A program made the translations under genes and the position numbers. From Syngnathus acus (taxonomy: Eukaryota > Chordata > Actinopteri > Syngnathiformes > Syngnathidae), in contig NC_051108.1 of NCBI RefSeq assembly GCF_901709675.1, forward strand, positions 3,038,001-3,102,000: a DNA stretch of 64,000 nucleotides, in the 5' to 3' direction. The notes below the pieces were generated by a model, which worked only from the letters and a program-made list of their open reading frames with translations, had not been told where the DNA came from and ran no database searches. This document shows, one piece after another, positions 1 to 12,495 of this stretch. The stretch's first letter is position 1, and the number at the start of each line of letters is the position of its first letter.

Positions 1-73
1 TCAGCTGTTCCTCACTCTGCTGCTCTTCTTCTTCTTCTGTTTGTTGTCGAGGTTGGATCGGTGCTTCAGCCAT
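1..73 (-). CDS. Possible first coding exon of an unidentified gene, cut by the window edge
   Basis: An ATG at 73-71 in a good Kozak context (GGACATGG) opens a frame that stays open for 24 codons to the window edge. It encodes an acidic, glutamine- and glutamate-rich start (MAEAPIQPRQQ, then a run of Glu). The frame would continue on the minus strand outside the window, downstream of the sipa1l1 3' end. I do not recognise the protein. The Glu-rich part comes from a CTT-type trinucleotide run, so it could also be chance low-complexity sequence. No splice donor is visible before the edge. Confidence 0.3.
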   Translation of the reverse strand, partial: MAEAPIQPRQQTEEEEEQQSEEQL

Positions 74-3000
74 GTCCTCACCTTCTGTCTGTCGTCCTCG
101 CCCGTGTCAAGTTATCCTGTCTTCTTTCACAGCGTCACACTCTCAACCTTGCGCTTAATGTACCTCCATTAGGGTTCAGCTGCTACAGAAAAATTATAAA
201 AATAAAATGAATAACATAGAAAAACATCTCCCTAGTTTCCAACCTACAATTTTCTAACCACTCATCCATCCTACCCAAGCTAAACCTTTAATTCCTTAAG
301 TGTGAAAACATTTGTACATTACTCAGAATTTTTATGGAGGTCCTCTGTACTTGTCCAACTGAATTAAAGAAAAGTCTTACTTAAATTTAAAGATTCCACA
401 AAGCACTTAAGTTAAACAGCAATCCCGTAACTAAAATATATATTAGTTATTGAAATGAAAGGTGGTGAGAAGGGAAGGGCTGGACAAGATGGCTGACAGA
501 AATCTGGAATCCAGAAGTGTCTCATCAATTTTTGTAGCAAACTCAACCTTATTTTCTTATTTACCTCTTCAATAAAACAAAATAACAAGCTTCTCTATTG
601 GACATATTGATCCAGTCGGGTATCAGGAGATGCGACCCTCGCCATATTTTTATGTTTGTGCACAATATATTCGATTCTTCCCATAAATTTGGGGGAAGTG
701 AATCATGTAATTACAATATTTGAACAAATAAGAAGCTCCGGGGTGGAAAAAGAAGTAAATTATTGATGTTTGTCTGAATTATTTCTACATCCACAAAACA
801 AAACAGTCAATTAGTTGGTAAAATATCACTTGGAGAAGGAATCTTGCCATATGCTGTATTAATATTATAGGAAGTACACACTGTACTGTTGTTTTATTTC
901 CGTTTTGTTGAAAAATTCATGAATATTGCGCTGTGGGGTGTCTGCCAATTTAGAGTGCTGTACTTCTCTCAAACCGTGTGCGTGCAGATATTCGTCACGT
1001 TTCATCACAATAAATAAGTAAAGTAAATAGATGACATTTTTGAAGACCTGGTTAGTAGATCAGCATTCACATCTGTTTGTTTCTGCTTGTGCACACCTTT
1101 AGTGAAACATGCCCTGCAGTATGTCGCTTGGTTTCTCAACAGCATCAGTTGGTGGTCCCCTCCAGTCTCCGAGGACCACTTCATAAACACGCAGAGCCAC
1201 TGGCTGCATCTTAAATTAGACTTTTTTGGTTTTCTCTTTCACACACGCACCAAAATTTGGACTTTTTCCTCTAAGGGGTGTTCTCGCTTTTCTTACCAGC
1301 TTGTAATATTAAATTTACATTCATGCAAGCTGCAGACAAACTATGCTCGATTGTTGCAATCTCACACACACACACAAAAAGCTTTTTCATTTTTTATGGT
1401 GGTGGTGGTGGTCTTATGGGATGAAATGTAACTTGTTCATACACGCATAACTTCTTTTATTCGGGTGTCACACCTTGGTGCAGAACACTTGACCGAGCAT
1501 CCTTGGTGACACTAAACATCTGGTACACACACGAACAAAACAGGTATGTGCCACTTCCAAGTTAATATTAGCATTATGACTAAAAATAGACTCGCATTCC
1601 AGTCAGTCATCACCTTCTTACCTCACTGGTGTCTTCTCTTCTTCCGATCTCCTCTTCCGTTTCGTGCAGCTCCTAAAATAAACGCTTTGCCACAGACCCT
1701 CCGAACACACGCGTGCACTGAGGCAGAGAGTAAGGGAGGGAGGGAGCGTGAGGATGGGCGAGCAAGAGAGAAATGGAGTGTGTAGATGTAGAGAGAGAGA
1801 AAGGAGAGTGAATTGAAGAAACAATCAAGACTGATTTTTCCATTCAAATGATTTTCATTGCAAATATTTTCACTCGACTTGATCCGCAAAGATGTTTGAT
1901 TTCACCCAACTCTTCAAATCAAATAGGATTAATCAATTAAGCAATATCTCCACTCTTTTACATGCTCCCCGCGCCCTATCCAGTCCCTCACTTCCTTTCA
2001 CACAGATGGAGAGCAGAGAGCCGAGGGGCTAAGCGCTCAGCCGGTGGCAGCTTTTTGGCTGAGCAACCAATGACATCAAAGCGTGTGATGCAACGACATC
2101 AACTAAAGAGGAAAAGCGGGCCTACCCTTAGATGTGCTCCAAATGCCGGCCTGCTGCTCTCCTTCTCCACATTCCTGCGAGAGACTTTGCAAAAATCAAA
2201 CTTAACCACGTATTCTGGTTTTTTTTCCCCCTCGCATTTTTTGTGCAAATGGAAAAAGGATAAGACAAATCGATACTTTGCGGTTAACTGTCGTTTGATA
2301 CTAATGGACCACTCTTGCCTAAAACACACATGCAACAGTCTACTCATGGATGGAAACCAGAGCTTCTACTCTGGCCCAACTGCATTATTGAGCAAGAGTA
2401 AACAGGAAGAGAAGTTCCCACAGGATTGGAAAGTGGTGAGTGTCGCTCTACATTTGATTCGAGTTTACACACAAACACACTTACAGACTCGCCAGGTCAA
2501 TATGAACTTAACGGGAGAAGTAGCAGTTAGCATCGTCCATCCATTAAGGACCCACACGCTTCAACCATCAGAGGAATGGGACCAGGTGGACTTGAAAATG
2601 TTCCTCCAGAAACCACTCACAGGTTCAAGTGATACCTTTTAATGTGAAAAATTCTCCAGCTCTCTTCTGTGTTGAAAATCCTTCCAAGTGATTCAGCCCC
2701 CACGTTTTCCACCTGATGATGACTAATCGGCAGCCGCCTCCATCTCCTCTTCTGGAAGCGTGGTGGCCTTAAATGGCTCCTCAGGTGGACAGACTTAAAA
2801 CAGTACAGGTTGACTGACAGCATACAAATGTGATGAAGATGCTGTACATTTTTTTTTTTAGATGACATCAATCCATTTCATTGATATGATCATGGTTGAA
2901 AAACATCATTATTTATTATATTTAATCAAACTTTTTTTTTTTTTTTTTTAAATCTACCGTAAAGGTTTTTTAGATCCAAGTGTTTTGTCGATATGCATAT

Positions 3001-3589
3001 GCAAAAATTCAATCCAATTACTACTTTCCTTTTTTTCTATTAACATAAATGTTTGTGTAGGGAAAAGAGCCACGGCATTTATCAACTTGAGAAACTTTAA
3101 TACTGTGATCACTGCAAATGTCTGTTTTTCCATACCTTTACATTTTACATAAGACAATAGACGCAGGATTTTAAACAGCATTTTTGTATTCTGTAAAGTT
3201 CTACGGTCCATCGTGACTCGGCGAAAACCCTCCTAACTGCAATCACTGACCAAACTGGAACGAGCGTCGATCCAGACAGAATTATTTTCAAACCTTTTCA
3301 TCCGATTAACCTGGATAGCTTTGGGAAAGAAACTAAATTGGATTTTCCTTTTTTTTTTTTTTAAATTCAAAGAAAAGTCGAGCACTTCCCTCTGTTGGTC
3401 AGAAATTGCAATAACAGCTAAACTAAAGAGCAGCAAAGCACATCTCAAGAACAAAGATTGCACAGAATGGATGATGGATCCTTCCCACATTCTTTTTCTA
3501 AATACGTAAACTCCATTTTTTGGACAAAAATATGTGCAAAGGGTTTTTTTTTTCATTTTTTTTTTTTTTTTTTACAAAATGGAAACATC

Positions 3590-3612
3590 GGGGGGGGGGG
3601 GGGGGGGGGGGG
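3590..3612. repeat. Uninterrupted run of 23 G
   Basis: A poly-G homopolymer of 23 bases follows a poly-T tract. It is one of several long G or C runs in the window (also at 22588, 23754, 25852, 35280 and 44224). Runs of this kind can form quadruplexes and are prone to length error in sequencing. Confidence 0.9.
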
Positions 3613-3935
3613 TTAAAGAGACTAAATGGATGCAAGCAAAACATTTCACTACTCATCTTTTCTTCATTCATAATACAAAAACAAGAGCGCCTTGCATGTA
3701 CAATGACGTGAATTATTACCTACTTACAATCTGGACAATGCCAATTAATCACGGGAGTGATAGCACATTTTAATTAATTCATGTTTCACAGTATTGGATG
3801 ACTGAAGATTCTTCATAACGTGGCGCCATCCTAAATACTGACAAGCAATCAACGTCTATAATCTATATAGTGATTCTTAAAACAGAACCATTTTTTTATT
3901 TCTAATTTGCTCATCTCTACAAATGGAATTGAGCT

Positions 3936-4092
3936 CAGGTGCATTTCAATAAATTAGAATATTGGGAAAAAATGTATTTCAGTAGTTCAATTTAAAAAAG
4001 AAAATTATTTGAGTCGCTTGAATGTTTCTTTTTTTTTTTAATTAATCCACCAAACCTTTGTACGATATTTTTAATTCATCTCGATGCACCTG
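3936..4092. mobile_element. Short MITE-like element with terminal inverted repeats
   Basis: The left end begins CAGGTGCATTTCAATAAATT at 3936. The right end, read on the minus strand from 4092, begins CAGGTGCATCGAGATGAATT. The two ends agree at most of the first 20 positions, so this looks like a non-autonomous DNA transposon of about 157 bp. No coding capacity and no clear target-site duplication are visible. The left arm resembles a common interspersed repeat of fish and other vertebrates (a GGTGCATCTCAATAAATTAGAATAT type), recalled rather than searched. Confidence 0.5.
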
Positions 4093-5166
4093 TACGTTAT
4101 GTAAACATGTTAATTTAGTTTCTACATTCGTGCCGAGGAGCCATGTGCAGTCTAGTTGCAAATGCATCAATTCGAAATTCCGTTGATGAGATTCTAAAAC
4201 TGGGGAAGTTAAATGTTAGTAAGCAAGCAACAATTACATTTTGTTGCAGTTCGACACCTAGCGGGGGAAAAATAGCCGTGGTGTTGCAAGATGAATGATG
4301 TTGATTACACACTGCACTGAACTGAATGCAAAAAGGCACACAGACACGTATTTCCACTCAAAATGCCTGAGCCTCCCACAGAGCAGAAAAGTGACATTAC
4401 TTTTGCAGTGTAACTGTTTCTATGTATCCTAATTGCTGTTGAATGATGGAAATTACCGTAAAATCGCAGCTTCTGACTAACTTTCATGTCCAAAAGTTGT
4501 CAATTGTCAGTAAAATAATTTGGCTCTAATTTTTGGTGGTTAAGTGGAGGGAAATTTTTTTGGGGGGCATTTTGAGGAGCAAAGAATATTAAGAATTTGG
4601 TCAGATTTCTTTTCTGGGTGGGTTTCAAAATAAATTCCCAATTTACTCCACAAATGATTGTAAAATTATATTATCTTTAGTGACAAGCAATTTTTTTTCC
4701 ACGCATGGGTGACGAAGAGGAGTGTTTTGCTTTCATGTGTTGCCCAGGTGCTGTTTCAAAAGGCACGTGCGTACGTCCCTGTTTATCCCGGGCGTGACCT
4801 TAAATGACCCTAAGTGACAGTAGGCACAGCTGGATAGACTGACGTACATTCACGCTGTGATGCTAGCATTCACATTCACACTCCGAAATTTTCTAGTTCC
4901 ATACCCTTGGATCTTTTTTTGCCCGAGCATCCTCACGTTCACACACCTGAGGGGAAAGTACACAAGTGAATCGAACAAGCGTGTCGAAAAGCTCAGCTCC
5001 CTTTCTCCAAACATCGACCTTTGATTGTCAGTCAAATTCTGATGTGCCACAGTTTTTTTTTTTTTTTTTTAGTCTCGCGGCCCTTTCGATGAATATTCCG
5101 AGAAGAAAAATACAAAGTGTACGAACTGGCAGCACGTCGAATAACCATTAGTAGTTGCACTGGTCA

Positions 5167-5180
5167 TCACTAGATGGCGC
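5167..5180 (+). promoter_or_regulatory. CTCF-like motif
   Basis: TCACTAGATGGCGC is close to the CTCF core CCASYAGRKGGC, with one mismatch at the first position. It is a sequence match only. Confidence 0.25.
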
Positions 5181-6171
5181 TGAAAGCAACACGACAGCAG
5201 GCTCGAGCACCACGAAACACAACATTACACAGAATGCCTCTAGCCACGATTAAGAAAGAAAGCCATTAAATTATATAGTTACCGAGTTTTTTTTTTTTCT
5301 AAACACTGATGTCAGTTGTACTGTACGAATAGAGCAACTTATTCATTGGAATTATAATACAAGGAAATAAATAAACCCTTCATAGTCATCCTCTCCAAAA
5401 ATTCAAATGATCACAATTCCAGTCTTCTTTATCACAGGAGGAAATTCGCCGCTTTAAAGTGAAGAGGAGATGGAGGCTCATGTTTCGCAGTTCTGTGATG
5501 ATGAGAATCGTTTTCAAACCTTTCCAGGGATTTCTGTCCTGTCTTCTTCCTATTGCTTTTAAGATACAAAGCGCTCCAGGGTAGAAGTCTTGAAGTTATG
5601 GCGTGGCACCGTTGCCAATGGCTTTTAACGTTATTCCTATTGTCGGAGGGGAGGCTGGCCTGTGCTGTCGAGGACGGATCGGGTTGTTGTTGTTGTTATC
5701 ACCTTCCCAGAGGAAATAACATTGACATTAAAAAAAAAAAAAGTTTTTCTTCAGTGCTGGTCGAAAAAAACAAACAAAAACAATAAAAAACCCTGGGGAG
5801 CATTCAAAACAATTGGCGCTGTGCAGGGAGAAAGGTAAAAATCCAGCCTCAGATATTTTCATTCTCCGTTGAGGGGATGAAAAAAAAAAAAAACTTCCCC
5901 ACAGTTTGGTGGGCAAGCAGCTCATTATGCAAGAATGCTTACATTCTCTGTGCGTTGGAGGAGGTCCACTGAATATCTCAGCTAACCTTCAGTGTGACAG
6001 GAAATGGCTTTTGTTCATAATAACTGGCGGTTCCTCAGGTCTACAGAAAGGGGGGCGTGGTTTCCCTTTTGGGTCAAAAACAGGAGCACAGCGAGATGAG
6101 CGACTGTTGTGTCCAGCCAATCAGTGACCAGATTTTTAACCGGGGCTGCCGTTCATGTGCCTTGAGGAGTG

Positions 6172-8979
6172 TCAGTTCATGTCGATGGTGTTGAAGACCC
6201 ATTCGGTGAACTTCTTCAGCTTGGCGGCGGAGGTCTGAGACTCTTCCTGAAGCCTCTGGTTGTCCTCCCACAGCCTCTTGATCTGAGCCTGAAGTCGCAC
6301 CTTCTCGTCACGCTCCTGTGAGGTTTTGAAATGGCAGATTGGTTGATTTTTTTTTTCCTACTCGTAATTAGTAAGATGTTCAAAATCAGGAACGGTAAAG
6401 TGTGTTGTCGCCCACCTTCTTTAGGTCCTCTTGGAGCATCTTCACCATGGCCTCTAACTTGGTCACCTTCCTCTCCAGTCCTAGATGGCCCTCACTGTGG
6501 AGAGAAAATTCGTTTACAGGGAACCTTCTGATCTGCTTCTGCTAACATCTACTTGGACTGAATTCACAGCACACCAATCTTCAATCAAGCGTCATATTTT
6601 ATGCTAATCTGCTCTATTCTAATATTCAGGAATGGAAAGGTCACCTTGATGCAGGGCGGGACATGGGAGCAGGTTGCAGCTCGATGTGGCTCTGCTGAGG
6701 ACTGGAGGCACCGCTGCTTCTGTGGTTTGAATCCCCAAACACGTAACTTCTTTGGACTGGAAGGACACGAACGTCCACAAAAGTGTTGTCATCTTGCATC
6801 TAACTTGAGTCCAGTCAGATAAAAACCATACCATAGTGTGTGGTTCTTTCACTGTCAAAGGTGTTGGCCACATCCACAAGGTGTGTCCAGTCAAGTGGAC
6901 TGTCTCTCTCCGACGGGAGGGGCATCAGCTCCTGAGGCAGAGGGCCACGATGACGCTCCACCAAATCCACTAACGACGTGTCGGATGCTGAAAGGTCACC
7001 TAGGAGTCAAAGTTTGGATTCAGCGTTTCTTCTATGCGATAACAATACTCCTCTTACCATGAAGTTTGACTCCTAGTTTATAGGAGGGCCTTCGAAGTGG
7101 TACCCCACGGGTAGTGGGTGAGCGCGGGAGCGTGGAGCAACTGAAGAGAACATCGGCGCCGAGCGCGGCGTCCATCACGGTGTCGGTCAGCGGCGGAAGG
7201 CGCTGGCCGCGGTAGATGCTCTCGTCGGAAAGAGTGCGATGGAGCGAGCGGCGGCGGCTCGGGGCTTGGCTCGGTGGCGATTTCTGGGCATGCTAGAGAG
7301 GAACGGATTGAGACTGTCACCCAAATCTGGTTGTAGCTTACAGCTACGAGCCCAACGATACCTTTTCCTTATGTCTGCGGGGCGGGAGCGGGCTATCCTT
7401 TGCAGGGTGCCTCTTTACATCTTCTTCAATCGTAGACTTGGCATGGGGCTGTGGAGAGTGCATGTCCCTCAGAGAAGGTCTGGCCGCAGGAGTCGGAATA
7501 CCCTCCATCCCACTCTCCCCTGGGGATTTCCTGAAATTGCACAAAAGTTAGTTAGGAGCCAAAAGTGATCCAGTTTTAATGCTGGGTGTGTTTTTCTCTG
7601 CTGCCACAAGGGGGCAATCATGACGCATTAAAGGAAGGTTGAGTGGGTGGACAAGGACCAAATTAGCAGCCAACAAAAAAAATGAAAAAAGATTGCTCAG
7701 TGCAAGTCAAATCCATCGGGTGTGTGAATTTACACTGAAAATAGATCAAATTTGTAAAATCTTTCTTACTTGCGTGTGTCTCCAAAGTCAACGGAATTGA
7801 TGGTGGAACCAGGCTTCCTCCAGCCTATCAGGTATTTGGACTGAGCTCCCTGGCGAGGGTAAAAGCTCTTTGGTCCAGGAGACACCGAAGACTGGGATGA
7901 TGGCGGAGTGGTCGAGGAGGTCTCTTCCCGGGGAGAGCCATGTCTGAAATGTGGATAGTTTAGTATTTGCCCATCAAAACAAGTTTTTGCTTTGACCAAC
8001 CTTGAGTGAGATCCACCTTCACTCAAACTGAAAGTGCTGCTGTCTCTAACAAGGAGATGAGTCGGAGGCGTTCGTCCGGTGCTATCCAGGCTCCTTTCCA
8101 CCGGAGGAACCGGCGACTCGGCGGCTGCCGGCGACCTCTCCAGCATTCTGCGTCCACCCTCGGTGGGGCTGTGCCACGGCGAGCGATCCCGGCTCTCGCG
8201 ACCTCCGCTGGGAGCGAGCAGGGACGTGGTGCTGCCGTGATGAGAGTGCGGGTGATTGTGGTGCGAGGCGCCGTACGAGCTGGTGTCGATGCCGCTGTCG
8301 GCCGAGGCGCCCTGGAGGTAGCCGCCGCCTCCGAGGCCGTTGGGCTCTGGCTCGCCTTGCTCCCCGCTGGAGGCTCCGCCAGCCCCCATTTCGTACCATT
8401 TATCGCTGTCGCTGTGGCCCCCACTGGAAGCCGTGCTTGAAAGCGTATTACTGCTGGAGTGGCCAGAGTAAGGACCGTCCGACTATGCAAACAAAAAAAG
8501 AAACATGCAACAATTTAACATTCATACTTGTGAATTTCCATTCCCTGTTGTGACTGCCTTACTTGTTTTCCCCCTATCTATCACACTTATGCCCTTGAGC
8601 AAGGCACCAAACAACAGCCTGTTACAACTGTTCACAAGGAAGCAAAACCTCAAGGAACTAGAGACAATAGCATTTAGAGTGAAAACAATTTTTGTGGTTT
8701 CTAACCATGCATCAAGTGAAAATGACAGGGTTATACAACAAAACGGCCTAACCACTGCGCAACCAGATAGCATCATGGCTGACTGGGTACTAAAACAATT
8801 TGTAGTAGCCTGTACACATAGTCATAAAAAATTAATGATGATGATGATGATGATAGAACTTTATTTATCCCACAGCGGGGAAATTTACTTGTCACACCAG
8901 CGTACAAGATAATAATAATAATAAAAATAATAAAAATAATAAGAATAAGAAAGAAGAAAAAGGAAGAAGAGATAGATAA

Positions 8980-9043
<64 letters not shown>

Positions 9044-12000
9044 AAATTCATAAATGAATGAATAAATGAATAAAAAAAATAAACAAATAAATAAATAAAT
9101 AAATTTGATTGAATTAAATTAAATTGATCCCACCTGACTGCCTTTCTTCGGAGACAGGTGAATGACCTGCTCCTGTCGTTGAATGCGCGGTCCTCCGGAG
9201 TAACCTTGCCCAGATTTAGAGACTGGTGCCTCTGCAAAAAAAAAAAGAACGAAAAAAAAAAAACAGGGTTGGTGGAAAGGACACACATAAAACCCCAAGG
9301 TACGACCGGATGACTTTTCATGCCAGTTCTTTATTTAGACGGCTTGTTGTGTATTTTCATGGTGACATCCTACAGGAGACTCAGACACTGTCGCCATTCA
9401 GGCTCTGCTGCTTCCAACAGGAAAAACACAAAACACTTGTCATACATCACAAGTAATCGTGTCCATCGACAGCGCCTGCTGGGCCCGTTCTGGGCAAGCT
9501 GTGCTGTGTGAATGAACGTGCGTGTAGCAAAAACTCCCGTGGAACATGGGACTGTTGTGTAATTGTCTCCATCTTATGCAATATGGCCTCTGGGAATTGC
9601 GGTAACATGACGGAGAGTGCTCAGGGAGTTATCGCAACATCTACCCGGCGTGATTTTACAAATGTGGACATCCTCTCTTATCCTCTCTCACCATTACTCC
9701 ACACAGTTTTCAGCACACTGCTGCCCACGGGGCGTTTTGTACTCTTTAGAAACGGCCGCCACACTGCCGGCTTGCTCGAGTACAAATAAAGGCGATGTTA
9801 CTACTTTGGAAAAGGAGATAACGGCCTTCACATTATTAGGCACACCTAAATAATCACATTGCATTCGATACGTCATCTCGACTTTTGTTATCCTTTATGT
9901 GACGAGTGTTATTTTTGGACAAAGCCGGGCCACATCTTTATTGCTTTTTTTTTTACTTTTGGGACAAGCCGAAGACGTTAACATAACCGACACCACAGCC
10001 AGGGTTGGAACCTGGACTCTCGGTTGACCGAGGATGAACTTTTGCAGCCTGGACCAAAAAAAGACACAAGGGCTTGAAACAAACCACAAAATGAAAGATT
10101 GTCTATTTTTCTATGTGATTGCGGGGGTCACAACCGGGTTGGCAACACAAAAGTAGGCTGGCGAACGATCCGCTGGAGTTAAGAGCGAGTGAAGAAGCAG
10201 AAAGCGGTGGCCAACGACTCGAGGTCGTCGTTTCGGTGACTGCCGCTGACCATGGCGGACGGATATAAAGAGCATTTGCAAAAAGCTATGCGATGGGAAA
10301 GTGTCTGCGAGTAAATGAAAGCAGATGTCCGACAGCTGAATGGGAGGCAACTAGAAAGGGCGGCGGAGATGAAAAACTTGACAAAAGGGAGGGAAGGAAA
10401 GTCACACAAGGAGTCGGTCGACTTGCCAACTGTGGGGAGAGGAAGAGGAGGAAATTCCCCTCCTTACCCTCTCCATTAGTAAATCTTAGGGAAAGATACA
10501 GGTGAGCAAGAGTTTTGCCATTTCTCGCATTCTCGCCTGCTTGTCTCATTATCCTGCCAGTTTGGTCTCCGTTTGCTGCGGCTTTACCTTTTGAGCATAA
10601 GTGGGCGGGGGGGAATTACCTGTTGACCCTCGCTCACCAGCTCCATCCTCCATTCGGGACCAATTAGGGGCGGACTTTCCACTTGACCCGCTCTCGCCAA
10701 CAACTTGTCTCTCATTGGGCATTGGGGAGTGGCGACTCCCTGCGAACCTGGGGAAAGAAGTGAGTGAATAAATGAAAGAATAAATGAATGAATAAAAAAA
10801 TAAAAAATAAATAAATGCCGTATTTTCTGCACTATAAGGCGGACCGGATTATAAGGCGCACCTTCAATGAATGGCCCATTTTAAAACTTTGTCCATATAT
10901 AAGGCGCACCGGATTATAAAGCGCACCTTCAATGAATGGCCCATTTTAAAACTTTGTCCATATATAAGACATTTGGCCCGTGGGCCGGACTTTGGACACA
11001 CCTGCTGTAGTGGCTCAATATCAGTCCATATACAAGGCGCCCCTGATTATAAGGCGCACTTTTGAGAAAACTTGAGGTTTTTAGGTGCGCCTTATAGTGC
11101 GGAAAATACGGTAGAATAAATGCCCTCCTCAACAGAATGTCATATCCAGTTAATGAACTGAAAAGTGATCTGTTTTTTTCTTTTTTGTCCTTCTTGTGCA
11201 TGCTCTCTATCTTGCTTACTGCTCAGGCATGGACTTCTGTCTCCAGTGGGCTGAGCTGCCGGAGGCGTCGCTAGAACACGACAGGTTACTGGGAGAGCTG
11301 CGATTATGAGGCGAGCGACCCAGAGCCAGAGAGGAGGCCAGGCTGTAGCTCTCGCCGCCGGGAGATATCCTGGGAACACAGTCTGGATGAAAAACACTGT
11401 TCATGCACATTAAAAAAAAAAAAAAAGTGACATCATACCTCTTGGTGTCCAGGGGGCGACCATCACTGCTGACACTTCGGGGGATGACTGCGCCCCTCTC
11501 GAGCCTCTCGGCTGACAAGGTCTTCCCCACTGAACTACCCAGGCTGATGGCCCTGTTGGGCGTGTGAGGCTGTGGTGAAGCAGTCAAGGACTGCTGGGGG
11601 CTACTAGATGTCCTCTGCCACTTGTTGTTGTTGCTGCGGAAGGGGAACTTGTATTCAAAGGAGCCGCTATCATTACTGCTGCTCTTGTAGTCGCCCATTG
11701 GCATGCGGTAGAGCTCGGAACAGCCCCTGGAAGGAAGGCAAGGAAAGAAGGTAACTGGCTATATGCAAAGAAATAAAGAGCCCCCCCCCTTCACACCGAC
11801 CTGCGTGGTGTGGCGTCATCGTGCGGCGGGATGATGGAAACGCGCACGGTCACCGAGGTGCGCAGCAAGTCGATCATTTGCTCGTGAGTCAGCGTGGCCA
11901 CGGAAACTTTACAGATTTCCACCAAGCGACTTCCTTGGCGTAGGCCCGCCTGCCACGCGTAGCCGTACGGCTCCACCTTGTCCAAAAAAGTTACGGCGTC

Positions 12001-12461
12001 GTTATCGTCCGAAACGAAGGGAAAACTTTGACAATTAAAAATACCTCAGCGACGATGCCTTCGTAATTTACATGGAAGCCGAGCTGTCCAAGGCCGTTTC
12101 GACGGAGTGTCATTTCAGAAGTCTCGCAGCCTTTTGTCAGGAACTAGTCATAAGGGGGGGAGAGAGATGGAGAAAAATAAGTCGTTAAAAGTGAAAAAAG
12201 TTGGCAGGCTTGTGTGTCGTCTAGCACACAAATCGCAAATGACAGCAGTCATGAACCTGGCATGTGCATTTCTTTCATGTTTCCATAAAAGCTGTTTATG
12301 CAACATCTGGTATTCAGGCAGCATGACGATAAGCTGCAAAGTCTTCAACGACGTTCCCCACTAACCTTGCGAGAAATCTTAAAGCTGTGACTAGCTTGGT
12401 GAAAATCAAAAATGCTACTGCTCAATTCCCGCTGTGTCAAGTGATGCGATTACCCCGCTTA

Positions 12462-12495
<34 letters not shown>

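Larger units (their letters stand above)
74..6171. other. Intergenic sequence and sipa1l1 3' UTR, no gene seen
   Basis: No spliced coding structure with family resemblance was found here. The part just below 6172 must hold the sipa1l1 3' UTR; several minus-strand AATAAA matches exist (for example near 3893 and near 1452), so the exact end cannot be fixed. The stretch also contains homopolymer T runs, a 23-base G run (3590-3612), a short transposon-like element (3936-4092) and a CTCF-like match near 5167. Confidence 0.5.

Noticed and set aside
1962-2642. A 226-codon plus-strand frame in the left intergenic region
   Set aside because: No homology that I recognise, mixed low-complexity composition, and no neighbouring exons in phase.
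7766-8389. A single 207-codon frame across 7766-8389 as one exon
   Set aside because: It reads through a 57-bp intron with a good donor and acceptor (7944-8000); human SIPA1L1 aligns without the insert. Kept only as a possible retained-intron observation.
8773-9321. A 182-codon minus-strand frame with a long Ile-Tyr run
   Set aside because: It arises from the AT dinucleotide microsatellite and reads through a genuine sipa1l1 exon in the wrong frame.
10816-11113. CRISPR-like array suggested by repeated ATAAGGCGCACC units
   Set aside because: The repeats are irregular and lie in palindromic arms with transposon-type termini, in a vertebrate intron, and the same structure occurs at six other sites.
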